This document shows, one piece after another, positions 47,427 to 60,679 of a stretch of DNA of 64,000 nucleotides. Numbering within the stretch: position 1 is the first letter of the stretch; every line of letters starts with the position of its first letter. The notes beneath the pieces are model-generated. The model was not told where the DNA came from. It saw only the letters and a list, made by a program, of their open reading frames with translations, and did not search any database. The stretch is from the NCBI RefSeq assembly GCF_030272615.1, contig NC_081408.1, positions 615,532,476-615,596,475 on the forward strand, given 5' to 3'. The DNA is from Cryptomeria japonica. Its lineage: Eukaryota; Streptophyta; Pinopsida; Cupressales; Cupressaceae. The position numbers and the translations under genes are program-made.

Positions 47427-48803
47427 TGTAGACATATAAAAATGACCATATTTCCTAAATGAATATTTTATGTTTATTTCTCTATTTAATTAAATCCAAT
47501 TTAACTAAAACACCCACATTCCTCTATATAAATTAAGTAAATTACTCAATTTATTTAAATTAAATTCACTAGGCCTCTTTTGACATTTAATGAATAAATC
47601 ATTTTATTCAATTAAATCCCTTCTATCCACTTTTAATTAAATTCAAATTTAATTAAATAGTTTACCCTAAATTGAATAAATCTAATTTATTTGATTTCCC
47701 CAAATTGCAACCAAATTAAATTAAATTTATTTTATTCAATTAAATCCTTTTATCCCTTCATCCACTTGCAAAATCCTACACCTCCCACTTGCTTCCTAAA
47801 CCCTATTCCTAACCCCTTCTAGACTCTTCTAATCACTTCTAAATTAACCTAACCCATTTCCTAAACTTTGTCACATCCCTAAACAAAATGGGAAGTCACT
47901 TCTCAAACCCTCAAAGTCTTTGAAAACCCTTAAAGGCTTCAACCACTTAACTTTGAAAGTCTCCCAAACCATTAATGGTTAACTCAACCCTCTAGCATGA
48001 TTAAAGAATTTCCCTAAACTCAACCTCCATGTAACCCTAGGGTCTCATCAAGCATTTATTGCTTTGACCATAGTTATCCTTAATCTTTTGCACAAGAGTT
48101 TATCCTTTGGGTAAAACCTTTATCCAATGGGTAATCCTAACATAACCATAACCCTTATCCCCTAAGATAACCATGAGGTCTTCTCAAGCATTTAATGCTT
48201 CCTACCTCTCTTCTCAACCCAGTCTTATGTTGACATTTGTCACCATTTCATTGGTGCCAATTGTAAACATGGATTGACAACTTTCAAACTTAGCCCTTGA
48301 TTAACTCTTTCAATCCTGACCATCCATTGCCCTATTTTTGCTATAAATAAAGCTCTCATTCCTCCATTTTCATAGATCCAAGTCTTTAGCATCACACTTA
48401 TACTAAAATCCATCCAAGCTTTAATATATCATTTGTGCTCATCATTTAGCTTCTTTTATCAATAAGAATTAATCTAAATAGGCATGTTTAGAGTATTTTC
48501 TTTATCATTTAGCTTAATCATAGACTAATATAGCATGCTAGGATAGTCTTGTTACTAATCTTGTCATCTTATAACTAGTTTATTGCATTTATAGGATCAT
48601 GTGTAACTTAGGATGCATCTCATCTTAAAATCAACAAAAGCATCCCTTGTTCTTGCATTTGTCATCCCTAAACCACTTTGTTCAATGATCTGAGAGCAAA
48701 GAAATTGGTTTGAGGGACCTTGTGAGATAGAGAACCATGGAACCAACCTTGGGAAGTTGAGCCATACTTCATGACTCTGTAGCTTACACCAAGAAGTCCA
48801 CCA
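47427..48803 (+). repeat. 5' LTR of G, right end tentative
   Basis: Begins TGTAGACATA, followed by about 330 bases rich in AATTAAAT words, like the LTR of R0. A TATA-like GCTATAAATAAAGC lies near 48340. The end at 48803 (GTCCACCA) is chosen because a TGG-starting GC-rich sequence follows at once. It is not confirmed by a second copy. Confidence 0.5.
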
Positions 48804-48817
48804 TGGGGCCCGACCCC
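48804..48817 (+). promoter_or_regulatory. Candidate primer-binding site of G
   Basis: TGGGGCCCGACCCC follows ACCA. The position just before the first word array matches R0. The tRNA is not assigned and the call is tentative. Confidence 0.3.
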
Positions 48818-48859
48818 ATATATGAAATCGATTTTTGAATTTAACCACTTTTGCAGGTC

Positions 48860-49140
48860 TGCGGGAAACAAGAATCAATGCGTAGGAAACATTTCCTAGC
48901 GCATTCGGTTAATAGTATAGTGCATCCCATTTTCTATTCAATGTGTGGGGTTCATCATCTAGTGCGTGACATCCTTAGTTTAGCGCATAGTCCTCACTAA
49001 CATTTTCCTGTAGATCTTGGCGTGGGAGAAAAACAAAACAACGCATCAGAAATACAGAACAACGCATTAGGGAAACAGAGTAGCGCATCACAGCCATCTT
49101 GTAGTGCATACAGTCTATTTTGTAGCACATCACAAATAGA
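48860..49140 (+). repeat. G leader word array 1 (TAGCGCAT-like)
   Basis: About a dozen copies: CTAGCGCATT, TAGTGCATCC, TAGTGCGTGA, TAGCGCATAG, CAACGCATCA, CAACGCATTA, TAGCGCATCA, TAGTGCATAC, TAGCACATCA. Spacing is about 15 to 30 bases with unrelated spacers. The variants are CpG-decay derivatives of TAGCGCGT/TAGCGCAT. Confidence 0.8.
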
Positions 49141-49144
49141 AAAC

Positions 49145-50635
49145 AGAGAGCTAATTTGTAACAAAAATCAAAATTTAGACTTGTAGAAGTCCATGGAATT
49201 CATCTTTTTGCTAACTCACTGACTGTTTTTTTTGCATGTTACTAACATTTTGATTGTAGGTTTTAAATCTATTTAGGCTAGAGTTAAAAGCAGTTTAAAT
49301 TTTTACTAACTTTTTGAGTTAGCCAAAATTCAAATTTCTTTTTTTCCTTGTTTAAGTAAAACTGAACTCACTTTCATTTTGGGCAAGTAAAACGAACAAC
49401 AATCAAAATTTTCTTGCTTTTCTAGGAGAAAATTTATCAATTTGGGCTCTAAAAAGAACAATACAAATTTTCAAACTTTTACAAAAGGCCTAAAAAGAAT
49501 TTCACCATCCTTTGGTGCATAAAAGGATCCACTTTTAAATTGGGGCAAAGTAAAGAGATCACACAAAGTCACAAAAGTTAGTTGCAATCAAAGAGGGAAG
49601 TTATTCCCCTTTTGCCAATTTTCTTTTGTTAACCAAATCAAAGTTTTGCTTTGTTGACCAGGTTCTTTTCCTAGATCAGATAATCACTGATTTGAGGAAA
49701 TAAAATAAACACCATGTTTTTGTGGAGCAACATCTCCCTATAGATCATTAGAAAATCATTGAATTGATAGGATAAAAAGAACAACTTGATTGCTTTGTCT
49801 CAAAAGTAGAAGGTATATGCTCTCCCCTTAATTGGGTGATCAAAAAGCCAGACTACTCTTACGCTTTCAGTATTTCAAGCAATAAATCCTTTAGCAGGCC
49901 TGCCTTCCTGAGGGGTTGAAATCAACTCTTAAAGCCATTTATGGCCAGTGTGAAGGGAATGACCTAAGTGGGAAACGACTTTGACGCCAAGTGTTCCAAC
50001 CCACTATAATCAAAAGTGGAAAGTGACGAAAGTCCTTTTCAACGATTGTGCGCAGCAATTAGCCTTCCCCCAGTATCCCCGAGATACGTAAAGCCTTTGT
50101 TCTAAAGGTTCAGAAGCCTCCTGAGGGAGTTTATCACTGACAGCCGAACAGGAAGCCTGATTACAAACCTTAGAAATAGCAACCTTAAGCCGAGTTAGTA
50201 ACCAGACATTTGTAATATCATAGTGCAAGGGTGGGGAAGAATTCGCCCCCAAGATCACTCACCATATATCTCCCAAGATAACTACTCAATTGTGAAGTAA
50301 TTCACTTTGAGTTAATTTCTGGCAAAAGGCAAAAAAATGGGCGTCCTCTGGGGGGTGACATGACTGTTTGAGCTAACGGAGTATCGAGACTAGTGGGCTA
50401 TGGTATTACTTATGACCTTTGAATAAAGAGTCTTTTTGAAGTGTATTCATTGTAACCAAACCTGTTAAAACATTGGGGATTTGAACACATCCTCGCAGAA
50501 TATACACTTACTATCTAGATTAGGCAAAATGGTTATGTATTTTGTGTTGTGTTTGCATTTGTTACTTTAGAAAATCATCCATCAAAATTGAAAACCTAAG
50601 GCAAAACACCAAAATTACAGAAAACAATCAAAACA
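49145..50635. other. G leader between the word arrays, no gene seen
   Basis: About 1.5 kb. The first part is T- and A-rich. At 49800-50350 base composition is more balanced, for example near GGTGATCAAAAAGCCAGACT and AGTATCCCCGAGATACGTAA, which might form RNA structure. The frame at 50010-50258 has no recognised domain. Possible packaging or translation-start region. Confidence 0.4.
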
Positions 50636-50639
50636 AGGC

Positions 50640-51020
50640 AGTTTAGCGCATAAGAGCAACCTCTTAGCACTTCAGAACCATATTTTAGTGCATCAAAACC
50701 TATCTTTAGCGCGTAAAGTATTCATAGTAGCGCTTCATCAAAATCTAGAAATAGTCAGAGACAGTTAGCGCGTCCTGAAAACAACCTAGCACGTTGAAGC
50801 ATCAGCTTAGCGCGTAGGAGTCAAAAATTAGTGCATTAGGTTTATTAGTTAGCGTGTGGAAGGCCCATATTAGCGCATGATCTTTTAAACAAAATAGAAA
50901 ATAAATTTTAGTAGTATAAAACAATTAGCATGTAGCTGGGGGTAGCTTAGCACGTCTGGTCTTTTCCTTAGCGCGTGAAGAAATTTCTGTAGCACATTCG
51001 ATCTCTGTTTTAGCGTGTGA
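50640..51020 (+). repeat. G leader word array 2 (TAGCGCGT-like)
   Basis: About 16 to 18 copies, for example TTAGCGCATA, TTAGTGCATC, TTAGCGCGTA, GTAGCGCTTC, TTAGCGCGTC, CTAGCACGTT, TTAGCGTGTG, TTAGCACGTC and GTAGCACATT, on average about 22 bases apart. It lies upstream of gag as in R0. Confidence 0.85.
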
Positions 51021-51870
51021 TCAAACCCAGAAAAACAGTGGGCAAAATAGTGGAAAATTTAGAAAATTTAAAAAATATTTTTGAGAGCGTCCTTTAATCA
51101 GCTTCATCTTCATCAAACCAGAGTATAAAAAACAAAGCGTTAAAAACTATTTCTTAAGCAAATTTCAGGTCAAAACAAAAGTTGTCCAGAACCCAAAACC
51201 GATCGCACGATAAAACATATCTATCCTATCAAAATCAGGAAACATCATCGCAAGTGACGAATAGGTCCTTTATTATCTCACAGATTATATCTCAAAACAC
51301 TTGTTCAAAATCTTAGGTTGTCAAATCAAGTTTCCATATCAGGAGACTTTATCCATATCATTTGACACACTTTGTCATGAGGGGGCATCTAAACCTTCAC
51401 TTTGATAAAGTAAACTTGAGTTTCCAAAACAAGATCAAATAAATCCAAAACAAATCAAAGGAAACCATTAAATCACTTATGCATGACTAATCCCCATATT
51501 CTGAGAAGAAAGAATATTTATCGTAACACCACGTTGAAGAAACAACAACCAAATTTTTCCAAATTTGTCAAAAGAAATAAATTTTTATATATCAATTGTC
51601 AACTCTTCAAATCTCATCGAACATTCCTTCATCACGTCAAACTGTATATCCAGAACAAATCCAAAGAATTTGACAAAGAGCCTTTGAAGAGTAGGGCATA
51701 TTGTCAAAAATTGACATTCAGTCAAATCATAAACCATGGAGGAAAGATCAATCCCGCATTCTTTCCCAACGAGTGCATCGCTTACAACACACCCTAATTT
51801 GAACCACCAACCCTGGAGTAACATATCGAAGATGATTTTGTCCCCTTTGTCATAGAAAGCTTCTACTAAA
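51021..51870. other. G leader before gag, no gene seen
   Basis: 850 bases, A-rich. The 104-codon frame at 51483-51797 is Lys- and Asn-rich without motifs and is probably not a gene. Confidence 0.4.
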
Positions 51871-54819
51871 ATGCCTGTTACTCGCTCTCAACAAAACAAA
51901 CAAAGCAAGGCACAAGTTGAATCCAGTATGAATCGGAGGTTATCCAATCCTTTTGAAGGTCCACATCTAGAAGATACTGAAATTTCTGAAGAACTTCTTC
52001 AGGAATGCCAAGAAAGTGCTTCATTCCAAAAACTTGTGGAAAGACTCATGGAAAATTACAAGGAAAAATACTTGCTCATGCTCACAAGCAAAGGGGTTAA
52101 ACTCCTTGAAGACTTTGACACAGACATGTTTAGAACGAGATCTCAACATTACGAATATCAGGAACGACAACGAGAAGGGGAAGCACGCGACCCTGAATAA
52201 GATATTCCTAAACAAAACATACCGAAACAACATACACCAGGGCAAAACATCCCTGAGCAAAACATACCATTCCATACACCATTTCAACCCAGGATTAATG
52301 CAAGGGAAGAACTCTTCCCTCGACAAAACAATGAACCTTTGGTTGCCCTTACTCAACAAATACAAATGTTACAAAGACAAATGCAAGACATGCAACAAGG
52401 GACGATAGTATGGTATTCACTAAATGAAATTTGTCCTTATCCATTTGATAGAAGGTTGCACATGATCCCTTTTCCTCCAAATTTAGACGTACCTAAATTT
52501 GACAAGTATGATGGAAAAAGCGATCCCCGTGATCATGTCAGAGAATTTTGTATCATGAGTCTTGAATTTTCTCATGATGACACCTATCTGATGAGGTTGT
52601 TCCCAAGAAGCTTGGGAGGACAAAAAATGGAATGGTTATCCAAAATCACACCTCCTGTCAAATCATTTGATGAGTTGGTCAATAAATTCATAACACAATA
52701 TTCCTATAACATTCAACATGCTATAACCTTGTTAGACGTCTGCAACACCAAACAAAAAAACAATAAAACATTCATGGTATTCCTTCAACGTTGGTGACGT
52801 ATGGTTTCACGATATCCTCAAGATATTCCTGAAAAGGAGAAAATGAAAATTTTCATCGACAACTTGAAAGGTGAGATGAGTTATAGGCTCAAACTCCAAT
52901 GCATACTGTCTTTCGCTAAACTGATTGAAAATGACATCCAAGTAGAAGAAGCATGTGTCAAAAAGGGAACGCTCAAATTCTTCAAAGAAGGAACAAGTTC
53001 ATCAAACTATAGTAACCAAAACAACAACAACTTAGACAAATCTAGATTCTGGACTCGAAACAAAAATGAAGGCGGCAATGAAGCACATGATCCAAAATCT
53101 AAACAACCAGTGCTCGCATTATCAGGAAATCCTCAAGCTACAAATAATCTTAAAGGTGCTAACTCAGACACTAACACATATGCACCGAATACCAATCAAG
53201 GTCAACCCAACACAAACAACACCAACGATACTCAAAACAAAACCACAAATCAAGGACCTAATAACAATTCACGAGACAACACCAACAATTTCCAAAAACG
53301 TGTCTTCACACCACTGGGACAATCACTAGAGTCAGGATTCAGAGAACTCCTAGCAAACAAGATTATCTCTTTGCCCACAATCAGCAACTATGAACCCCAA
53401 ATCAAACCACCTTGGTGGAACGACTCACACTTTTGTGATTTTCATCGCAACAAAGGTCATCAAACGAACGATTGCATGAGACTGAAAAACATTGTTCAAG
53501 ACATGATTGATGGAGGTGATTTAACAGTGGATGGTCTCAAAACAAATGGTGACCATGGGGCCTTTAAATATCCTCTTCCAAACTACAACAAAGATGGAGC
53601 TTCAACCTCGAACGATACACATGGAGCTCGTATCAATCACATCTACAATAACACCATCAATCGCATATCAGCTGAAGACAATCATGTAAACATCATCACA
53701 ATCTGAGACCAACATAATCATGAATCTGTCAATGTAACAACCAGAGCTCAGAAATATGTCTTGAAGGGCCACACAACAACAACAAACACTACACCAAAAA
53801 TCCAATATGATTTAGTCAGCCAACTACGCAAAACTCCTGCTCAAATATCTATACTAGAATTGCTGAAACTATCGCCAAAACACAAAGACATATTGGAATG
53901 AGCACTGTTGGAAACCAATGTACCTCAAGATCTAGATGTTGACAAATTCCAAGCCATGGTCGCTCATATGATAGGGCCTCATAATCTCACCTTCTCAAAG
54001 CATGATAATACTTCCTTAAGTCATCCACATAACACTCCCCTCCATATTGAAATCATTGTCTATAAGCACTGAGTAAAAAGAGTATTGATAGATGGAGGAG
54101 CTAGACTTAATATATGTACCTTAAAACTTATCCGTGCATTAGGCTTCTCTAAGGAGTCTATTGATCCATGCAAAAAGATTACCATAAAAGAATATGATGA
54201 TGAAGAAAGGTCATCTAAAGGAACCGTGATGTTACCCATTCAAGTTGGACCAGTGCAAAAAGAAACTATGTGTTAGGTCTTAGACATAGACCTCACATAC
54301 AATATTTTATTAGGTCGACCCTGGATACATGAAATGCAAGTAATGCCTTCTACGTATCACCAGTGTGTCAAATTTTCCTATAACGGACAAGAAATTTCTA
54401 TATTAGCTAATCACAATCCATTTCAACATTGTAATGCAATGGGGGCAGCCCAGGATAGTTTGGTTCTCCATAATAGGGAAAAACAGAATTCCTCGACATC
54501 AGATCTACAAAAGGCAAAGTCTGAATCATTACCTGGAGATTTCAAGCAGAAAATGCAAATCAGAGAACAAGGTATGGGTGAATACTCTTTGGAACCCATG
54601 TGTTTGGCCAACTTACCAACATCACCTAGATCTCATGGATTACCTACAACATCAACACATCAGGAAAATCAGCCCATCACCAAATTTGATGGTACTTTCA
54701 TCCAACTCAACACTCTAGCACATGAATCAGAGGAAAGGGACATCCTTAGCTGGTTATACAAAGATGAGGAAGAAGATAATCAAGCAGCTGCTCTGGACAT
54801 AGTTCTACCAACACACCTA

Positions 54820-54905
54820 TATGGAAAGGGCTACTTAATCATGCAACAAATGGGATATAATGGTAAAGGACCTATTGGAAAATACAAAGAAGGAGTCATG
54901 AAACC
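54820..54905 (+). other. G-patch motif in G polyprotein
   Basis: [17 protein letters not shown] then IGKYKEG. The spaced glycines and hydrophobics fit a G-patch, an RNA-binding module known next to protease in some retroelements. It sits between protease and reverse transcriptase. Confidence 0.7.
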
Positions 54906-57569
54906 AATAGACCTTCCTTCATAGCTTAGTAGAGACAAAACAAGATTGGGTTGTAAACTCACTTTCCTACTAAGAAAGATACCACGCATAAATCCAAAAC
55001 CTCAATGGAAAGAAAAGAAGAAGTACAAAGAAGAATCCTAGCAGGAAGTACCATTTGAGTCAACAGCAACAATCCGCAAGGACCGTAAATGTAAAGAACA
55101 GAAGCAACATCAGGAGAAACTCCTCAATCACAAGAAGGCCATATCTGTAGCAGTAGCTCATATCCAAGCACCGATATCCAAAAAAGTAGAACTACCTCCT
55201 GATATCATTATTCCTCCCCAAGGAGGAACAATATATGAGCAAATACAAAAGGTAGAAGCAGGATCTGACATAGAATCAGAAAAGACTATCAAACTGGTAT
55301 CAATTATCAAAGATCTCTTTTCACCATACAACATACCTGTTTACAGCACTAAAAAGATCTGGGATAATACTTCTGAGACTGATTCCAATGAATATGAATG
55401 GGGTAGCTACTCAAATGCTACTGGAGATACCATTGACAATACTAGTTCCATATCCCTTTCTCAAGAAAAGCATAATGCAGGAGTTGGACTACCTGAATTT
55501 GGACCACAAAATATCTATGATGCTAAGGAAAGCGAGCAGAAACATTATGAACAAGTCTATGCGGAGGATGATACCATCGAAGACCTCAATGGAATCTTGA
55601 ACTTCTTTAGCACTTGAACCAATCACGATGAAACCTCTGTCTTGACACTTACAATAGGAAAACTTGATCCACCAAACGATTCCTTACCACTTGTCTTTCC
55701 CGACCTCATTGACTAGGATGAACCCAAAATACATGATATACCAATTTTCCTAGACGATGAATCTATTATCCACTACCTATGCATCATTAACCCAGAAATA
55801 GGCTCTACCAATGAACATGATAAGGATGTCTACAACCAAGGGAGTGCCAAGTCTCTCAGTCGCAAAAATGAACCAAATAAAAGATCTGATGCTGAAAACC
55901 AGTCAATGGCAGCTCTAGATCACAAAAAAATAAAAATAAAGGATGCATCTGAGGGTGAAAACCTTTTTAAGGCACCTAAGGATGGGAGACTTGACACTCT
56001 TCCTGAACATTTTCATAAGCAAACACCCATATTGATTGAGCCCACTCAATCAATCAACATTGGTACTACAGAAGCAGCCAAAAACATACACCTGGCAGAA
56101 TCTCTGACAGAGGAGGAAAGATCAACATTTATCATCTTTTTTAAAGAAAAGCAAATTAACTTTTCTTGGTCATATGCAAATATGCTTGGAATTGATCCAC
56201 ACTTGATCATGCATCCCTTGTCCATCTCTCCAGGAGTTAAGCCAGTCAAGAAAAAACTACGAAAGATGAATCCATAGGTAGCACTCATGGTCAAGACTAA
56301 ACTGAAGAAACTATTAGATGTCGGATTCATTCAACCCATCAACTATGTAGAATGGATTTCCAACATAGTACCAGTATCAAAACTAGATGGTAGTATCAGA
56401 ATTTGCACTGATTTCAAAGATGTCAACAAAGCTTGTCCAAAGGACGACTTTCCTTTACCCAGTATCGACATAATTGTAGACCTCACAGCAGGCCATGTAA
56501 TGCTCTCATTAATGGATGGTTTTTCAGGCTATAATCAAATAAAAATAGCCCCAGAGGATCAAGATAAAAAAACATTTACCTATCCTTGGGGAACGTACTG
56601 TTGGAATGTTATGCCTTTTGGCTTAAAGAATGTAGGAGCTACTTATCAACGAGCAATGACAATAATCTTTCATGACATGATGCATACATTAATGGAAGAC
56701 TATGTGGATGATTTACTAGCTAAATCCTTCACTAGAGCAGAACACCTCAGCATCTTAACAAAGATTTTTGATCAGTTAAAAAATTCCAAGTCCGGCTCAA
56801 CCCTAAGAAGTGTGTCTTTGGGGTTACATCAAACAAGTTACTAGGCTACATAGTCTCAGCTAAAGGTATTGAAGTAGATCCAGCAAAGATACAAGCCATT
56901 ATGGAAATGCCATCACCAAAGAATATCAGTCAGCTCAAATCCCTACAAGAATGACTCCAATCAATCAGGCGATTCATCACCCAACTAGCTGATAAAAGTC
57001 TACCATTCAATCATTTGCTACATAAGACTATACCTTTCAAATGGGAAGGCAAGTGTGTAGAATCTTTTTATCAAATCAAACAGTATCTGATGAACCCACT
57101 AGTTCTAGTACCACCAATAGCAGGAAAGCCACTCATTTTATACATTTCAACAATAGATATATCATTGGGGGCACTATTGGCACAAGAAGATCAACAAGGA
57201 AAGGAACGAGCCATATACTACATCAGCAGGACATTGAATGGCTATGAACTCAACTATACATTCATTCAGAAGGCTTGTCTAACAGTAGTCTTCGCTTCTC
57301 AAAAGTTCTGACATTATATGCTAGCCCACACAATTAAGCTAGTGGCAAAAATTGATCCTCTCAAATATCTACTGAGCAAGGCAGCTCTTATAGGCCGATT
57401 CGCTAAATGGGTCATGATTCTCAGTGAATTTGACATCCACTACACAGAACGACGAGTTATCAAAGGACAAGCAATTGCAGATCAACTAGCTGAAGCACCA
57501 CTACCAGGAAAACAAACTATGGAGATTGAATTTCCAGATAGAGACGTTCTTGCTATTTCTACCAAGAAA

Positions 57570-57890
57570 TGGACCCTATACTTTGACGGATCCTACACAC
57601 AACATGGTTCAGGTGCTGGCATTCTCTTCATCACTCTTGAAGGACACACTATACCAAGATCATATCGGCTTATTTTCCCATGCACAAATAATGTGGTTGA
57701 ATATGAGGCATTGGTTATAGGCATCAAAATGGCTGTAGAATGGAAAATCATGGAGTTAAAGGTCTACGGAGACTCACAACTAGTCATGAATCAAATGAAC
57801 AATGACTATCAGACAAAAGATGACAAGCTACTACCCTACAAACGAATGGTGGATGACTTCAAACAATATTTTGTACACATCACCTTCGAG
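57570..57890 (+). other. Second (Tat-type) RNase H domain of G
   Basis: LYFDGSYTQHGSGAGILF, VEYEALVIGIKMA and VYGDSQLVMNQM hold the D, E and D positions of an RNase H. It lies after the normal RNase H that follows reverse transcriptase. A duplicated RNase H of this kind marks the Tat lineage. Confidence 0.8.
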
Positions 57891-60336
57891 CAAATACCAA
57901 GGATAAACAACAAAGCACTCGATGCAATGGTTACTATCACTTCATTACTACATATTCTAGAACAACAGAGTTGTTATGAGTTTCTGGTAGAGCAACTGTT
58001 CTCCCCAGCCTATGACCACTCTGAATCCCATGTTGTCTATGCATTGACTGGTTCGGATTCCCCTTTGTATGGACTGATATATGATTATCTAAAGAAAAAC
58101 ATCTTACCCATTGACTTATCCTGAAACCAAAAGCGTAACTTTATCCAACAAGCCACCCATTATACCCTTACTACTGATACTTTGTACTATCGAGGTCTAG
58201 ATGGTACTCTTCTTCGTTGTCTTGATCGTAATGAATCTGATTCCACTTTACACGAGCTTCATGAAGGTATTTGTGGCACACATTCAAGTGGCACTACCCT
58301 TGCTAAAAAGATTCTAAGGATGGGATACTACTGGCCCACAATGGAAAATGATTCTTACCACTTCACCAAGAAGTGTCCTAAATGCCATATCCATGGCAAT
58401 CTGATACATGCACCAGCATAGGAATTGCAGCCATTTACAACATCTTGGCCCTTTTGTCAGTGGGGATTCAACTTGGTCGGCAAAAATCATCCTTCATCTT
58501 CACATGGACACAAGTTCATTATAACTGCAACAGAATACTTTACCAAGTGGATAGAAGCAGTCCCCATGACCACAGTAACTGGAAAGCAAATTGCCTCTTT
58601 TATCTGAAACTATCTGATCTGTAGATATGGTATTCCAAGTTCCATCATCATCGATAATGGATGATCGTTCAAAAACCAAGATGTCCGAGAACTATGTGAG
58701 CAATTCAAAATACAACATCGGTTCTCTACACCATATTACCCATAGGGAAATGGTCAAGCAGAAGCATCCAACAAGACAATACTAAAAATCCTAAAGAAAA
58801 TAGTAAATGATGCAGGTAAAGATTGCCATGTACAACTCAATCCAACACTTTGGGCATACATAACTAGCATCTGTACACCTACAGGAGCAACACCTTTCTC
58901 ATTGGTCTATAGATCAGAAGCTATTTTACCACTGGAGGTAGAAATTCCATCTCTCAGAGTCTCTCTAAAAGGCTTAATCCTAGATGAAGAGTATCGAGTC
59001 AACCAACTACAAGAATTGGAACTTCTGGATGAAAGACATCAACATGCCTACACTCATCTCAAAGCATATCAGCAACGTATTTTCAGAAGCTACAATCACA
59101 AGGTCATTCCTCAAAATTTCAAAGTTGGTGACCTAGTCCTCAAAGAAAATCCAAGAAATCAGCAAGATTGAGAAAAGAAAGGAAAATTTGAACCTAACTG
59201 GCTAGGTCCCTATGTCATCATATCAGTCTATGGATCAGGTGCTTATCAGCTTACAACTTCAGAAGGAGATGTGCTCGATGAACCAACTAACAACATTCAT
59301 CTAAAGAAATATTACACTTGAGTAGTCTAATGCACGGAAAAAGTCAAAAACAATCAAAATAAATAAATAAATCAAAAAAATCAAGGAAAAGCAAATAAAA
59401 AGGTACAATAAAAGCAACTGGTGAAAACCTAGTAATAGGTGCTATTGTGAAAGGACAGCTCCTTTACCTATATCAATATCCTTATCTCTGCAGTAAAGCA
59501 CTCTCGACCATCACCCGACACTTAGCAAACATCCATTTAGGACATACTTAGCATAGTCACTATCCTGATTTATCCATCTATCCTTTCACCACATCTCACC
59601 ATGGCTTGGTAATAACTATACATATCCGCATCGAGAGGTACACTTAGCTAGGGGCAATATTCGTCAACACTTGCAGCACATTCAAGCCATCAAAACTAGT
59701 TGCAAACTTAGAGCATCATGTCCAACGAACAAAAACTTATGCAAACCCAAATCAAAACATCGATCGATAATAGATTCACAAGAGAAATACGATGGATGAT
59801 TTTCTGAAGTATCAAATGTTGCATTTGCATAAAGTCTTGACTATTTTTGCATTTAGCTTTTTGAATTATTGGATTCTCTAAATTTTCTCAACAATGCTTC
59901 CATGCTAGAGAACATCGAGAAAACTCCAATATTTTTCTTAGTCTTCTGTTTGTGAGGCGATCATTTGTACTATGTAAATACTTGTCTCAAGATGTCATAC
60001 AACGAATATCACTAAAGGCATGATTCCACTTTACGCATACAAATGGTTTAATCTTGTCTGTTTATACGCAATCCGCACTCTGGTCATCCTGGTTCAAATA
60101 TACCTTGACACTTGTGCTATCTTGCAAAATAAAAAATCGTGTAAATTTTTCTCAGGTCATCATGGTTTAAATTATACCATTATGCTTGTATAAATTTTCA
60201 ACATATCCAAAAATCAATCCATACTCGATGATGATACATATATCGAAAGCAAATAACATCTGGTTATATCGGATGACAAATACAGAATGAGGATGCTCCA
60301 AAAACAATTAGTTGCATATCATTTTACAATTAGTTG

Positions 60337-60505
60337 CATATCATATCATTCATCTCATTTTCAAAATACATCTCACAGCATATCATATCATTCATCTCAT
60401 TTTCAAAATTCATCTCACAGCATATCATATTATTCATCTCATTTTCAAAATACATCTCATAGCATATCATAAGTCATTCATCTCATTTTCAAGATACATC
60501 TCATA
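60337..60505. repeat. 42-base tandem repeat, four copies
   Basis: Copies start at 60337, 60379, 60421 and 60463 with the unit beginning CATATCATATCATTCATC. They are nearly identical, the last being one base longer and more varied. Open frames here only translate the repeat. Tandem repeats in the 3' region of plant Ty3/gypsy elements are known seeds of satellites. Confidence 0.9.
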
Positions 60506-60634
60506 AACATCATACATTTACATCATGCATTTCACTTCATCATATCATCCATCTAAGCATTGCATCATCATAAAGTAAAGTAAAAGCATATAGAACATGC
60601 ATCCATAACACATCACATGATCAAAGAAAATGGT

Positions 60635-60637
<3 letters not shown>

Positions 60638-60677
<40 letters not shown>
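60638..60677. repeat. TA dinucleotide run, 40 bases
   Basis: An uninterrupted AT/TA microsatellite. Confidence 0.95.

Positions 60678-60679
<2 letters not shown>

Larger units (their letters stand above)
51871..59321 (+). pseudogene. Gag-pol of G (Ty3/gypsy, Tat-like)
   Basis: ATG 51871 begins MPVTRSQQNKQSKAQVESSM. One frame continues to about 56840 across several stops; one frameshift near 56800-56850 leads to a second frame that runs to TGA 59319-59321. In order: capsid region (52480-52800), knuckle CDFHRNKGHQTNDC (about 53430), protease-like VLIDGGARLNICTLKL (54080), G-patch (54820-54905), reverse transcriptase (56050-56800) with RICTDFKDVNKACP and the catalytic YVDDLLAKS, RNase H with tail (57100-57500), a second RNase H from WTLYFDGSYTQHGSGAG (57570-57890), integrase zinc region HELHEGICGTH...CPKCHIHG (58245-58400), integrase core with NGQAEASNKT (58755), and a C-terminal GKFEPNWLGPYVI (59185). 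Most stops are at CAG-, CGA- or TGG-like sites. Confidence 0.9.

Noticed and set aside
49145-51870. Leader of G as a spliced intron containing both arrays
   Set aside because: It would parallel the PMD intron, but I found no convincing donor and acceptor pair that defines it.
60287-60506. Two overlapping Ser/His-rich frames
   Set aside because: They are translations of the 42-base tandem repeat.
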